Below are positions 20,042-31,755 of a stretch of 64,000 nt of DNA, one piece after another (position 1 is the stretch's first letter; each line of letters opens with the position of its first letter). The DNA lies in assembly GCA_963747255.1 (NCBI GenBank), contig CAVVEG010000007.1:1-64000 (forward strand), written 5' to 3'. The notes below the pieces were generated by a model. The model had not been told where the DNA came from. It was given only the letters and a program-made list of their open reading frames with translations, and did no database searches. The position numbers and the translations under genes are program-made. This DNA is from CAIYRG01 sp963747255 (lineage in GTDB: Bacteria; Pseudomonadota; Alphaproteobacteria; Micropepsales; Micropepsaceae).

Positions 20042-20509
20042 CACCAGCCCGTTGCCGGTTACGTTCTCGGTCTACCTATAGACTTCAATTACAGCAACAA
20101 TTACTTGGTCGAAGCTCGGGAGCGCGCGGAAGAGACCGGCCTAACCCGTCCGCTGTTTTACGCGCTCCGTCATGCTTCACGACTCTTCGGGACGCCGGTT
20201 CCCGAATCGGCGAGAGAAGCGCTCACCCGATTTGCTCCACCGCAGCCCATCGTGTGGCTGATGGATTGGGCGCTGACCCGCGCGCTTACTCCTCATCACA
20301 AGAGCTGCAACGACCCCCTCACGCCGATCGCGCTTTTCATGCTCTATGTCAGGGCCCATTATCTTCGCATGCCGCTTCCGCTATTGCTCGTCCATCTCGC
20401 ACGCAAGGGTTGCGGCATCTCAGTTTTCAGGAAGCGAAAACCGCTGCTCCCGGGATCTGACGCGTATCCTCTGCGGAGCTTGGCTGTGCGGCTGAGCAAT
20501 CGGTATTGA
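20042..20509 (+). pseudogene. Nucleotidyltransferase family protein, C-terminal remnant (NTP_transf_5-like)
   Basis: The reading frame 'HQPVAGYVLGLPIDFNYSNN' then 'LVEARERAEETGLTRPLFYA' resembles the C-terminal helical half of nucleotidyltransferase-family proteins that often sit in exosortase/polysaccharide loci. The N-terminal nucleotidyl-transfer part, with the expected GxS and acidic residues, is absent, and a stop precedes the frame. It ends at 20509, tail to tail with the GumC-like gene. It is probably a truncated, non-functional copy; family assignment is moderate because only the variable half remains. Confidence 0.5.
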
Positions 20510-20510
20510 T

Positions 20511-22518
20511 CTATACACTGTCATGGGCTCGTTGAGCGGCAGTTTCCCCAAAGCCGGATGGACGCGGTCGATTTCGGCAATCGGGACACGCGCTCCACCA
20601 GCAAATAACTGCAGGTAACCGGCCAATTCTTCGATGGGGAATATTTCCGGCGATGCGCGTGACATCACCGGCGCGGATGCCTTGCCGGAACAGCCAAACG
20701 AGATAGGTGTGGCGCAGCGCTGACGGAGTTACTTCTTCGGGGCGTTTCAGGGCTGCATCATAGGCGGCGCAAAGAATTTCGTGCGCCAATTCGTCCAGCG
20801 TCCATGGCGCGTTGCTTTGATCGTGGAGGACAGTCGATGAGCGTCCCGATAAATCGTGCTCCTGACGCAACAACGTCGCAAACGGTTCTTCGATGGCGAT
20901 AGTTCGTGGCGACGAGCCCCCAAGGCGAATCTCGCCTGCCTCCAGGTCGATCTGGTCCCAAGTGAGCCCAATCAGTTCACTGGCATTGAGGCCGGTGAGC
21001 AGACCAACGCAGGCCAATGCGACAGGACTGGTTGAATTGGTGATCAGCGCGATAATTTCGTCGTCTTCGAGTTCACGCGGTGAAGGCGCGCGTGGCAAGA
21101 GGTTGATAACGGGTTCGCTTGCCAGACGCGGGGATTCATCTGGCGAATTGCGCGAGCGTCGGTGCTTGTAACGGCGGATGCAGATGCACCGATTGCATCG
21201 CGAGTTCACGCTGCGGCCTGCGCCACCAACAAATCCGACAAACCAGACAGCAAAAATTCCAAGCGCGAACGAGCCGGTTACGGCAATGGCAGCATTGGTC
21301 GCGTAGTCGGGCCGGACCGGACGCAGGCTCGGTGCCGCGCGTTCCAGGATTTCAATATGCGGTGCGCTCTCGCGCTCGGTGGCTTCCATTTTGATCAGCC
21401 TGTCGGCGGTCAGGCGCTCGATATTCTCAAGATGGTCGAGATCCTCCTGCATCGATTTGTATTGCGCCAGTCGTGTCGCGAATTGCTGTGCCTTCTTTTG
21501 ATTGTCGGCGAGTTCGACGCGCAGCCGGTTGACTTGCGCCTGGGCCGTCTCGAATTCTTCTTCGGCACTGGCGATTGCAGTTTTTTGACTGGCGGCTCTT
21601 TGCGCAACGATTTGCCGTTCCAGGCCGGCTATCCGTTCGCGCAAAGCAGTGGCATTTGAATCGAGCGCCAGATATGCAGGCGTGAAGCGCCGTTGCAAAT
21701 CGGTCAATTCATCACGCAGGTTCGAAACCTGCTGCTCCATTGCGGCGATCGCCGGATCGTCCTTGCCACCGATGAGAGGGCGCGCCTGTACCGCGAGCAC
21801 ATTCTTCAGTGCCTGCAGATGACCCTGTGCCTTGCGCCAAAGCCTCGATGCTCGAGGAATAGGAGTGGCTCAGATTCTCGACGTCGGCGAGAACACTATT
21901 TTCGTCCCGCTCCAGTGAGACAATATTGTTCGCTGCGCCGAATGCGTCGAGCGCGTTGCGCTTGGCGACGGCCTGTCGATGCAGGTTTTCGACCTCATCT
22001 TTCACGTCATCATAATTGCCGGAAAGATGTTGTTCGTACCGGCCGGCCGTCTGTTCGCGGTAGGCATCCGTCACCGCATTGACCAGTCGCCACAGCAGAT
22101 CACGTTGTGGGCCCTCGGCCGAGAGTTCGACAATCTGCGTGTGCTCAACCGGTTGCGCATGCAGGAGCTGTTGCGCTGCGTCAATCGGATCCGGACCCAA
22201 CCCGGTAATTCCGACCGTTTGCCCAAGGCGATTGAGTGCTTCCTCGATGATCGGACGACTCGTAAGGGTTTGCACTTCCGTCAGAAATGACGCGGGCTGG
22301 TCCTGCAGGCTGGGCGGGCGGGTTTGATCGCCCTCGCCGATGGTGCGGGCCGGCGATATCTCGATCCGGGCTGCCGCCCGGTATTCCGGAACGCGGGAGA
22401 ACACATAAGCCAGACTTGCGCCGGCAGAGACAATGAAAACTGCAAGAAACACAATCCATCGACGCCAATCGTGACGTTCTGCGAGCTCGATCTGGCCGGA
22501 GTGCCCGCTGACCAACAT
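20511..22518 (-). pseudogene. GumC/Wzz-type polysaccharide co-polymerase fused to a degenerate tyrosine-recombinase domain (frameshifted)
   Basis: The N-terminal part is a Wzz/GumC chain-length protein. It has an inner-membrane segment ('WIVFLAVFIVSAGASLAYVF'), the Wzz fold ('YRAAARIEISPARTI'), a long periplasmic coiled-coil and a second membrane segment after a Pro-rich motif ('APSLRPVRPDYATN'). Instead of ending, or leading to a tyrosine kinase, it continues to a phage-integrase-like domain: 'LACVGLLTGLNASELIGLTW' and 'TPSALRHTYLVWLFRQGIRA'. The first catalytic Arg (usually GLR.SEL) is Asn here, and the His of HxxR is Ser, so recombination is unlikely. The frame changes near 21780 and 20680, and a compensated double shift lies in the linker at 21130-21220. 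The C-terminal end is uncertain by about 90 bases. Confidence 0.8.
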
Positions 22519-22560
22519 ACAAAGCCCTTAACGATCGGCGCGTTACATTAGGCGAACACG

Positions 22561-23763
22561 TCAGCTCTTTTCCACATGAACTTGTGTCGCGGCACGCATC
22601 CGCGGATCGAGGTTAATTCCAGCACCCGATCTGGCGAACGAACCCATGCGCCCTGTCCAGGAGCTCGTCAGGCGAAAGGTTGATCGCTTGAGGAGCCAGG
22701 TCGACTGAAACATGATTGGCGCGAAGGAACGAAAGGATGGTGGAATTGATATGGCAAATCCAATTCTGTCCACGACCTCGCCCGTCGCCCGATAGAATGC
22801 AGGCGTATCAATCTTTGCCCGACCATTCCAGCACCGCCCCACGCTCGTCGAGCACGGGACTGCCACTGTTTCCGTGGCGAACCGGCCCGGCGAACGGAAA
22901 ATAGGGCCTCCCGCTTGCGAGATCGTCAGGGCTGGCCACGACTTCATCCAATTCGGCCTGCAAAACAGGAGCCCATGTTCCGGATAGCCGATGATCGCGA
23001 GGCCCGATCCGGTTTCCTGATATCCGAAATCGGCTGCTGAGGATCGCTGCCGAGATAGCCAATCGTGGACATCCCCGCGAAAGGTTGCGGCAATTCTTCG
23101 CCTTCGCTGTTATTGCCGACGGTTAACGCTTTGCAGCTCCCGGCCACGTGGAAATTTGTCAGGACAATCCCTTTCGCAACAAAAAAACCGGTCCCGGTTG
23201 CTGCAAGCCGCAGACCCTCGACATTGACCGGATGGTGCGGATGAAGCGCACGGAGAATCTGATTTGTGCGGTCGGCGTCAGATTCGGTAGCGCGTCTGCG
23301 GCTGATCGTGTTTCGGGTATGACTGAAGTTGCGAACGAAACTGTCGCGTGCCCCCAAATCAGCGAGCACAACAGGGCCAAGCCAAAAACCGGCAAGGTGC
23401 GACCAGCCGACATCGATCGTCAGCATGAACCGGCCTTGCGCTGCTTGCAAGGATGCTCCAGCCAAATTGGACGCCATCGACGCCGAGAATGGCTCAAGAG
23501 CTGTAGCCGCTTCGCCATACCGCTCAGTAATGTCTGTGAACGAGTCCTGTTGCGGCTTTCATTCGCTCGGTCGCCGTCTCTGTGCGGCAGCTCGAATGGC
23601 CGACTGCTTCTGGCCGGAAGCCGGATTGCCAGGCAATTCGGCTGCCACTTCCGGGGTAATGTGGTTCACCGCCAAGTTGCCGCGAAATCACCGCACCGAT
23701 AGTCGGAGTGGCCACAAAGGAGAGTGCCACCCAAAAACCAAGAGCGAGCGAAATTGTCATCAA
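22561..23763 (-). pseudogene. Secreted trypsin-like serine protease (frameshifted)
   Basis: The N-terminus is a signal peptide ('MMTISLALGFWVALSFVATP'). The catalytic region shows the His box 'GIVLTNFHVAGSC' and the Ser box 'GPVRHGNSGSPVLDERG', the normal GNSGSP form. The intervening Asp is not clearly placed because the frame changes near 23500, 23040 and 22870. At about 400 residues it matches periplasmic trypsin-like peptidases that accompany some exosortase loci. It is divergent from the Wza-like gene. It might process surface proteins, but the substrate is unknown. Confidence 0.7.
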
Positions 23764-24013
23764 TCATTCCCCGGCTGGCAAATCACCAGACTCGAAGCCA
23801 ATTTTCGCATGACAATGGTTAAGATTGCCTCACCTCGGGAAATTTTCAGGCTTCCGCAGTTTGGGCGAATCTCTGGATCGCGGACGGATTGAACGGAGCG
23901 ACATTTCGTCGGTTCGGGTCAGCTGATCCTCTTCGACATTGCATCGAAGGATCGTGTAAAATACCTTGTAAATTGCTTCAGATGCTTGTGACGCCGTTGT
24001 GAGGGGGCCTTTG

Positions 24014-24659
24014 ATGACCAGGTTATAGTCCGCAACCGCTGACCTGCTTTGGTGCAGGTGGATCAGCGCGATTTTCGCTATTTTCGCTGCGTTCGGGTTA
24101 TTCGCGCCGGCACAGGCGATTGCAGCTCAGGCAGGAGCCGCTCTCGCAAATGAGCCCGAATACATAATTGGTGCGGGCGACTCACTTCAGATCTTCGTCT
24201 GGCACAATGCCGATCTGAGCGCGCCGGTTCCGGTTCGGCCCGATGGCCGGGTTTCAATCCCGCTGGTGGAAGATATTCCGTGTGCTGGCAAAACACCAAC
24301 CCAGTTGGCGCGTGACGTCGAAGAGCGGCTTCGGAAATACGTGCAGGATCCCATCGTGACAATAATTGTCAGCGGTTTTGTCGGCCTTCCGAGCCAGCAA
24401 ATACGGGTCGTGGGCGAGGCTGCACAGCCGAAGGCGCTGCCCTATCGTGCCGACATGACGGTTCTCGATGCCATGATCGCGGTCGGCGGGCTGACGCAGT
24501 ACGCGGCTGGCAATCGGGCGAAATTGACGAGGAATGGTCAATGGCCGTCCGGTAACGACAACGGTGCGGCTGCAGGATCTTTTGCAGGACGCGGATCTGT
24601 CGGCAAATGTTCCAGTCCAGCCGGGCGACATTCTCATAATTCCGCAGTCGTTCTTCTGA
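24014..24659 (+). pseudogene. Wza-like polysaccharide export protein of the XrtA/PEP-CTERM locus (frameshifted)
   Basis: Outer-membrane/periplasmic exopolysaccharide export protein of about 210 residues. It has a signal segment ('AIFAAFGLFAPAQA'), a Poly_export domain ('YIIGAGDSLQIFVWHNADLS', 'VRPDGRVSIPLVEDI') and a SLBB-like half ('IRVVGEAAQPKALPYRADMT', 'LDAMIAVGGLTQYAAGNRAK'), ending 'PGDILIIPQSFF'. The frame changes near 24540, and the N-terminal frame from ATG 24014 carries a TAG at 24026, so a further indel there is likely. The ATG is preceded by a GAGGGGG ribosome site. It matches the family that begins the classical exosortase EPS operon and is followed by the barrel and FemAB genes on the same strand. 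Confidence 0.8.
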
Positions 24660-24684
24660 TCGAGCGATAATAAGGCAGCGCAAT

Positions 24685-26386
24685 ATGCTCGCCCGGCAAT
24701 CCCGTTGCGAACCGCGCATGCGCGGCAGCATGGTCGTTGGCATTTTGTCGATTGCATTTGCATTCGGCGCATCACCCCTTTCTGCTCAGACCATGACCGC
24801 CCCCGGAGGTGAGTCCGGCAGCTGCCGCCGCTGCACCCCCGATGGGCGCAAACGCTGAAGAAGCGCCAGCTCTGGCGCTTCCAATCGGAAGGCCATTCGG
24901 GTTTACGCATAACGAATACGTCGATCTGAGCGAAACTTACGAGACCAACTCCCCTTGGCCTTACGGCTACTGCCGAACAAAGGCGGCGGCGACGCATTCA
25001 CGACGCTCAGCCTGGGAATTGGGCTGCACGAACATACGCTTCGCTTCACGGGAGACCTGCAGTATTCGCTGTCAGGCGTCGCATATGCGCGCAATTCGCG
25101 GCTACGACCAACTGTACAATTACTTGACCGCACTCGGAACGGCGACGATTGTGCCGGAGCATGTTTTCGTCCGTGCGACGCGCCTTCACTCGCCGGTTCT
25201 GGTGAACGCGTTGGGCCCCGTAGCGGCTCCGGGCGTTCCCGTTGCTCCGGGCGTGAACTCGGGATGGGCACATCACTATGGATATATCGTTTCCCCTGAT
25301 CTGACCTTTCGATTGGAGAATTTTGCCCGCTCGACCACGACCCTGACGCAGTCGGCGATGTTTCTTTGGCGAACCAGCAAGGTCCCCAGGTCAGCCAAAT
25401 TGTTCCATTCTCCGGGTCCGCCGTCGCAGGTGGTTACTTACTCGGCCGTCGAACAGCTCTCGAGCGGAAGCGATTTCGCGCGGCTCAATTGGCAAATTAT
25501 CGGGATCCGCCGCTCGCGTCGAAACTGAATCAGGCATCAATTATGAGCTGGTCTCGGGTGGTGCCAATGCTGCGTATGCGATCACTCGCGAAATTGCAGT
25601 GCTTGGGTCAGGGGGCTACGAGACGTTCAGTTCCAACCAGCAATCTGACCGAACAAATCAGCGGTGCCTTCTGGTATGCAGGGTTGCAGTTGGGCTTGGG
25701 CCCCGCGGCCACGCCAATTTCCTCGCCGGCGAGCAGTTTGGCGGGGCCAGTTATCTTGGTGATGTCAATTACCAGATTTCGCCATTGACATCGGTTGTCG
25801 GTACACTGACGGATACGATCACAACACCGGCCGCCGCTCTGCTTGGCGGTTTGGGTCAGCTTGGCGTCAATTCTCAGGGGAACTTTTACAACACAAATTA
25901 TCAGGTAGGAAACGTTCCGCCGCCGACGATCTCCAATGTCACCGGGTTTCACGCCTGGTTCCATAGGCGGCGTGGCGATCACCGACGTCATTTCGCGTTA
26001 CCGCGCGGCAAATTTGTCGCTCGTTCATATTGTCGGCCGGACACAATTCCGGCTGACCGGATACTGGTACAAATACGATGCCGTCGTCACAAATTCCGCT
26101 TTCCCGGAGCAGACATTCGACCGGTGGGGAGTTTGCCGCTTTCCGCAACATCAACCCGTTTCTTACCGGTAGGTGTGACAGTCGACTATTTCACACAGAG
26201 CATCCTCGGAGGAAATTTCGGCACTGTTTCCGGAAGCGCAATCGCGACCTATCAACTGGGCCCACTGACGCAAGTCTATTTTCGCGCGACTTACATTCAA
26301 CGGTTGGCAAATGCTGCTTCGCGTCCCAGATCACGACCAATTCGTCGGATACGGCCATTACGGTTGGCATTCGACGGCAGTTTTAG
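24685..26386 (+). pseudogene. PEP-CTERM system-associated outer-membrane beta-barrel protein (multiple frameshifts)
   Basis: Large outer-membrane protein of the type encoded in exosortase EPS operons (TIGR03016-like). A signal peptide is visible after M-R-G-S ('VVGILSIAFAFGASPLSA'), then the landmark 'FTHNEYVDLSETYETN' at the start of the barrel. The body alternates Thr/Ser/Tyr-rich strands ('VNYQISPLTSVVGTLTDTI'). The final strand 'DTAITVGIRRQF' ends with Phe, the usual signal for outer-membrane assembly. The frame changes at six or more places (near 24800, 24960, 25320, 25600, 25950 and 26180). It begins 25 bases after the Wza-like gene. The role is presumably in polysaccharide secretion; no enzyme motif is seen. 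Confidence 0.7.
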
Positions 26387-26419
26387 GCGGGTTGGACGTC
26401 ATTGGCTGGTACCGGACTT

Positions 26420-27502
26420 ATGGCGCCGGCGCAGAGCCTTGACGGGTCATCAGAACGCGCAGCAATCCCGCAGTCGCGGTGCGGCCAATGTCCCGAGAGG
26501 ACATCGCGGCATGGGATCAGGTTCGTTTTTGCCACAAGCGGCGGAACATTTTTTCACCGTGCCGGCTGGCGCAGGATCTTCGAAGAAATATTTCGACTGA
26601 AATCACACTACCTGTTGGCAGAGCGGGGAAGCCAGATTGTCGGCATTCTTCCGCTCGTGCACCAGAAAAGTTTTCTGTTTGGAAACGCCATGATCAGCGC
26701 TCCCATTTTGTGTTGAAGGTGGTCCGCTCGCGGCAGACGAGGAAGCGCGCGATGCGCTTGATCAGGCGGCCGTTGCGTTGTTTGAAGCGACCGGCGCCGA
26801 TTATCTTGAGTTCAGGAGCCGAACGGCATCGCGACCAGACTGGCAGGTCAAGCGTGATCTGTATGCGGACTTCGCAAGGCCGATCAGCGGCAACGACAAC
26901 GAAAATCTTCTGGCGATTCCACGAAAACAGCGTGCGGTCGTGAGAAAGGCGCTCTCTGGCTCCCTTTCCAGCGACGTGGATCACACGCCGGAGCGGCTCT
27001 ACCGCGTATATTCCGAAAGTGTCCGAAATCTCGGCACGCCAATGTTTCCGCGGAAATATTTCTCGGCACTCCTGGAAACATTTGGAAGTGATTGCGACAT
27101 CGTCGTGATCACGGACGGCGGGACGTCCGTGAGCGCGGTCATGAACTTCTATTTCAAGGATTCTGTCATGCCGTATTACGGCGGCGGTACAGCCGCAGCC
27201 CGCCGCAATGGCGCCAACGATTTGCTTTACTGGGAGGTGATGCGCCGCGCAGCCGCGAGAGGCTATCGAAAGTTCGATTTTGGCCGGAGCAAAGCGAATA
27301 CCGGGGCATTCGCATTCAAGAAAAACTGGGGATTTGAACCCTCATGGCTGCGAATACGAGTACTGGACAAAGTCTGGCAAAGGTCTGCCGGAAAGAAATC
27401 CCTTAAACCCGAAATATGCCCTGTTCATTGCCGCATGGAAACGACTTCCGCTGTGGCTCGCAAACAGCTCTGGGGCCGCTTCTGATCGGAGGTCTCGGGT
27501 AA
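26420..27502 (+). pseudogene. FemAB family XrtA/PEP-CTERM-associated protein (frameshifted)
   Basis: GNAT-fold FemAB-like protein of about 350 residues. Landmarks are 'SREDIAAWDQVRF', 'GGTFFHRAGWRRIFEEIF', 'SHYLLAERGSQIVGILPLVH', 'YLEFRSRTA', 'YYGGGTAAARRNGANDLLYW' and 'KFDFGRSKANTGAFAFKKNW', the family's conserved end. FemAB relatives add amino acids to peptidoglycan or other acceptors; this exosortase-linked branch is not characterised. The frame changes near 26475, 26540, 26710 and 27480. Correcting the last gives an end 'GPLLIGGLG' with TAA at 27502, only 4 bases from the stop of the convergent prsT copy 2. The start is approximate; ATG 26488 is an alternative. Confidence 0.8.
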
Positions 27503-27506
27503 ACGG

Positions 27507-30375
27507 CTACCAGCGAGCCAGCAGCTGCCGCGCAGTTTGCGCATCGTCAAATTTCGCGATTTTTCGCCAACACGGATTTCAGCAGCGCCTTTGCGTCCGC
27601 CCGCTTGCCGGTTGCATCCAGCGCGACAGCAAGGTGGTAGCCAATCTCGGGGTCTTCCGATTTCAGGTCGTGTGCGCGCTTTAACAAGGGCAGAGCGCCC
27701 GCAGAATCCTGACGCTGTAACCTGATCCAGCCAAGCGTACCCGTCACATCAGGCGAACGCGGGGCAATTTTGGCTGCGAGAGAGGCCAGCGAGAGCGCGC
27801 GCGACGGATCATCGTTCTGCAAGATCCAGCCCAATCCGTCGAGCACGGTCGGATCTTCGGGCCGCTCTTTCAGCAGCGCCTCGAACTCTTTTTGCGCGGC
27901 CGGTCGGTCGCCGGTCTGCAGCAGCGGTGATGCGTAATCCGTCGAAGAACGAAATCTTGCGGGTTTCTGCGCGTCCAGTCGGCCAATATACCCAAAGCTC
28001 CTTTGGAATTGCCAATCGCCGAAGCAGTCAGCGCAAAGCCTGGGCCAATGCAGCATTCGGTTTGGCGGCATAGGCTTTCGCCATTGTGGCGTATGCCTCC
28101 CCCATCCGATTCGTTAAATCAGCGTTTGTCCAATGAGAAGATCAGCAGCTGTCCCGGGATACGCCGCCGCATATTCGCGTGCCGTAGCAAGTGCGGCGTC
28201 GGTTTTTTTTTCCGCCGTTTGGAACGCAATTAGCACGGCACGAAATCCAGGATCCTCCGGAGCGAAAGCGATAGCCTTTCTTATCGCGGCCTCTGCACCG
28301 GTGCCGTTCTTGGACGCGAACAGGGCATTGGCAAGCATCACTTGAGCAATGGGTAACTGCGGATACAGAGACACCAGACTGCGCAATGTGGCAACAGCAT
28401 CACTTTGAGCGCCCCGCAAGGACTGAATTCGCGCCCGCAACACCAGGCCATCTGGGTTGTTGGGGACAGCCTTTAAGAGCTCATTTGCGGTCGTTTCCGC
28501 ATCCAGGTATTTCGCTTTCGAATCTGATAATTCGCAAGAGCAACTCTCGGTAGCGGATTCTTCGGAGCGACATTTATCGCTTTTCCGAGAACAGACACCG
28601 CCTCCGCATCATGTCCGGTATCAACGGCGATTTGCGCGAGCCCAATGGACGCGGCAATATCGTTAGGATCCTGGACAAGCGCCTGTTGGAGATCCTTCTC
28701 GCTGCCTCTGGGTCCCCGCGCGCCACGAGGAGGTCGGATCGGTAGAGCCGGGCAGGCAGAAATTTTGGGTCAGCCTCCAGCGACTGCGTCAGCTGGTTCG
28801 AAGCCTCTGCGAGTTTGCCTTGATTGGCGAGTATCAGGCCGCGGTAAAAGCCTGCGAAGGGCGTTTTCGGTCGCGCCTTGGCGAACCGATCGACAGCAGC
28901 CAGTGCCTCGTCCAATTTGCCATCCCGCAGAAGAGCCATACGTGCCCGGCTGTCACTTCGTTTGCGGGATCACGGGCGGCAACTTGCCGGAGCTCTTCAA
29001 TACCCTTCTCAACATCGCCGGTCGCGAATTCGGAAAAAGCCAACTGTCGTTGTAATGTTTCCGAGTTCCGGAGCGACGGTGCGTTAAGCGTGTTCTGCAG
29101 CGCTGCTCTCGCCTCGGCATAACGGCGGAGCTGCAAGTAAGCTTGGGCCAGTGTCGCTTGAACCTGCGGATTATCCGAAACTTTCACGGGACCGAGGGTA
29201 GTTAGGGCTGCGTCGGCGTGTCTTTCCCGGATCTGCTCCGCAGCAAGAGCAATTCTCGCACCCAGAATTTCGGGGTACCGGGCAACAATACCTGCAAGGA
29301 TTCCTGCGCCGGTCTCGGCATTTCCACCGGAGATCGCAATCTGGCCCACTTCAATTCCGATATTGGGCTGCGAGAGCACGAAAGCAGGTGCCAGCCGTTG
29401 GGCAGTTCGCCATGCGCCAGCAAAATCTTTGGCCCGTTCGGCAAGAACGGCACGATAGTACAGCCCAATCTGTGCGCTGGGCGACTGCTTCAGAATTGCG
29501 TCGACATCCTGCTTTGCCCGAACCTCGTCATTCTGCGAAAGCAGAACTTCAATTCGCGCAACCCTCCCGACGCTGCTCCTTTGGTTGCGTTTAATGAACT
29601 CATCAGCGAATGCCAGAGCCTTCTGCGCCTCACCACGCTGGCGAAGCAACGATACACAACGCCATCGACTCTTCGTCGTTTGGCGCTTTCTGCAGTGCTT
29701 CCTCAATCAATTGGCGGGCAAGAACCGGGTTATTCTGAACACCAGCCAATTTGGCACCGACCAGCAGAGTTGGCACGTCACGATTGAGCCGCAAGGCGCG
29801 CTCGATAGATGCGCGCGCCGCCGGAAATGATCGCCAGTGTTGAAACAATGCAATACTACGCGATTTCAAGACCTCCGCAGCAACTGTGCCGCGGGCGTCT
29901 GCTGGGGGCTCGGGAAATTCAGTCAGCACATTGTTTGGCCTCGCCCCGCATGATCATGGCTTGCAGAATGCCGGGCACGACCAGTTCTTCCGGTGCCTTG
30001 TCTTTCCGGGCCTGCCGGAGTTCACGTTCTGCTGCTACCGCCTGACCTTGCTGCAACAGTGCCAATCCAAGTCTTGCCCGTGGTTCGCCAGCATTTGGTG
30101 CCAGTTGGACCGCATTCTTGAGTTCAATAACCGCAAGATTCAGATTGCCGGTTTTCAGCGCGCTGTCTGCATCGCGCATGAACTGCTGCACTTTCGGCGG
30201 CAGCGCTGAGCTGGTATGCCGCTGCTGCGGCTGGCGCGGCTAAGGCAGGCGTGATGCCGGGCTTGGGCGAACCCAGAACTGCCACTATTGAGAGCGAAAC
30301 TCCTGCAAGCCAGATTGCGTGCTTTCGCCCAACTCGCTGGCCGGTCATCTCGATTTTCCACATAATCTTTTTCAT
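27507..30375 (-). pseudogene. prsT: PEP-CTERM system TPR-repeat lipoprotein PrsT, copy 2 (frameshifted)
   Basis: Second prsT, paralogous to 1208-4053 ('DADSALKTGNLNLAVIELKN' here versus '..LALIELKN' there, and the same 'AERELRQARKDKAPEELVVP' block). The N-terminal hydrophobic segment 'WLAGVSLSIVAVLGSPK' is a signal or anchor; no clear lipobox Cys is visible. A continuous TPR array of about 20 repeats ends 'RQLLARW' at 27507. Frame changes occur near 30210, 29900, 29660, 28930, 28710, 28500, 28090, 27960 and 27550. Its ATG at 30375 overlaps the prsR stop as ATGA, so prsK-prsR-prsT form one translationally coupled operon. This copy has the canonical context; copy 1 is the orphan. Confidence 0.85.
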
Positions 30376-31755
30376 TCTTGTTCGGCCGTCTGCCCCTTCA
30401 TCAACCCGTACAAATGGGGTCGGCTGATCCCCAATAGCTTGGCCGCTTTGGAGATGTTGCCATTGCTGGCTGCCAAAGCCCGCTGCACGAGTGACGCCTC
30501 GAGTTTCTGAATTTCCGACCTCAGATCAAGACTGAGATCGTCAACTGCAGGTGACGGCAGGTCGAGATCGGCTGGCGAGATAATTTTTCCCTCCGCCATC
30601 ACAATCGCACGTTTCATCCGGTTCTCAAGTTCGCGCACATTGCCTGGCCATGAATAGCTGGCGATCGCAGCGATTGCCTGCTCGGAAAACCCCCTCAATT
30701 GCCGTGTCTGGCTTCGGTTGAGAAGATGCAGGAAATGTTGCGCGAGCAGCTGGGCGTCATGTTTCCCGTTCGCGCAGTGGCGGCAGCTCGATGCGGATCT
30801 CATTGATCCGGTAATAAAGGTCTTCCCGGAATTTTCCCGCTGCGACCAGTTCTTTGAGGTCCCGATTGGTCGCACAAACCAGCCTCACATCGACATTGAT
30901 CTGCGTCCGCCCGCCAACCCGCTCAAACTGGCGCTCCTGGAGGAATCGCAGGAGTTTGGCCTGCAGGGCGAGCGGCATATCGCCGATTTCATCGAGAAAC
31001 AGCGTGCCGTTATGCGCAAGTTCAAATTTGCCCGGCGTCTGCTTGATCGCACCCGTAAACGCGCCTTTCTCGTGACCAAATAACTCGCTCTCGAGGAGAT
31101 TTTCCGGAATCGAAGCGCAATTGATCGCGACAAACCGCGCCGATGCCCTTGGCGAGCGTTCATGCACCGCGCGGGCCACCACCTCCTTGCCGGTTCCGGT
31201 TTCGCCAACGATCAGGACACTGACATTGGTTGGTCCAACGCGCTCAATCATGCGCTGGACCTGCGCCATCCTGGCCGAGGAGAACACAAGGCCGGAAAAA
31301 CTCTGTGAAGCCTGTTTGAGTTCGCGGTTCTCACGCTCCAGCGCATTCATCCGGTGCGCGCGGGCGATGATCAGCTTCAATTCATCGATGTCGACCGGTT
31401 TGCCGAAATAGTCGAATGCGCCTCTTCCGACCGCATTAACCGCGCTCATCCGGTCGGTATGGCCACTCGCCACAATGACTTTGGTATGGGGAGCATGGGC
31501 GAGGATTTCACCAAGCGCGTGCAGCCCTTCTGTGGCGCCGTCCTCATCCGGTGGCAATCCAAGATCCAGGATCACGATCTCAAATGGTTCATCGGATTTG
31601 AAAAGCTGCATGGCTTCCGGCCGCGAACCCGCAAACGAAACAACGCAGGGCGACAGTGCCCATTTCATCTGGCGCTGCAAGCCGGGGTCATCCTCAACCA
31701 GAAGAACCCTGATTGCGACTTCGTTTTCCGATCCCACCGCTGTTGGTGCCGTCAC
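30372..31755 (-). pseudogene. prsR: Sigma54-dependent response regulator PrsR (one frameshift)
   Basis: Activator of sigma54 promoters in PEP-CTERM systems. Domains in order: receiver (acidic pair 21-23, phospho-acceptor Asp64 in 'VILDLGLPP', 'SGHTD'), AAA+ domain (Walker A 'GETGTGKE' 184-191, sigma54-contacting 'GAFTGA' 231-236, 'FLDEIGDMP'), and a Fis-type helix-turn-helix C-terminus ('GNISKAAKLLGISRPHLYGL'). The GTG start overlaps the prsK stop as GTGA, and the stop overlaps the prsT start as ATGA. One frameshift lies near 30780, after 'PPLRERE'. If it is an artefact the protein is about 460 residues and complete. Likely targets are the sigma54 promoters at 5688 and 43639. Confidence 0.9.

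Noticed and set aside
24026..24028. In-frame TAG near the start of the Wza-like gene, considered with the amber at 62715 as evidence of stop-codon recoding
   Set aside because: It lies in a poorly supported N-terminal stretch where a frameshift is more likely; many genes end normally at TAG, and two cases do not support recoding.
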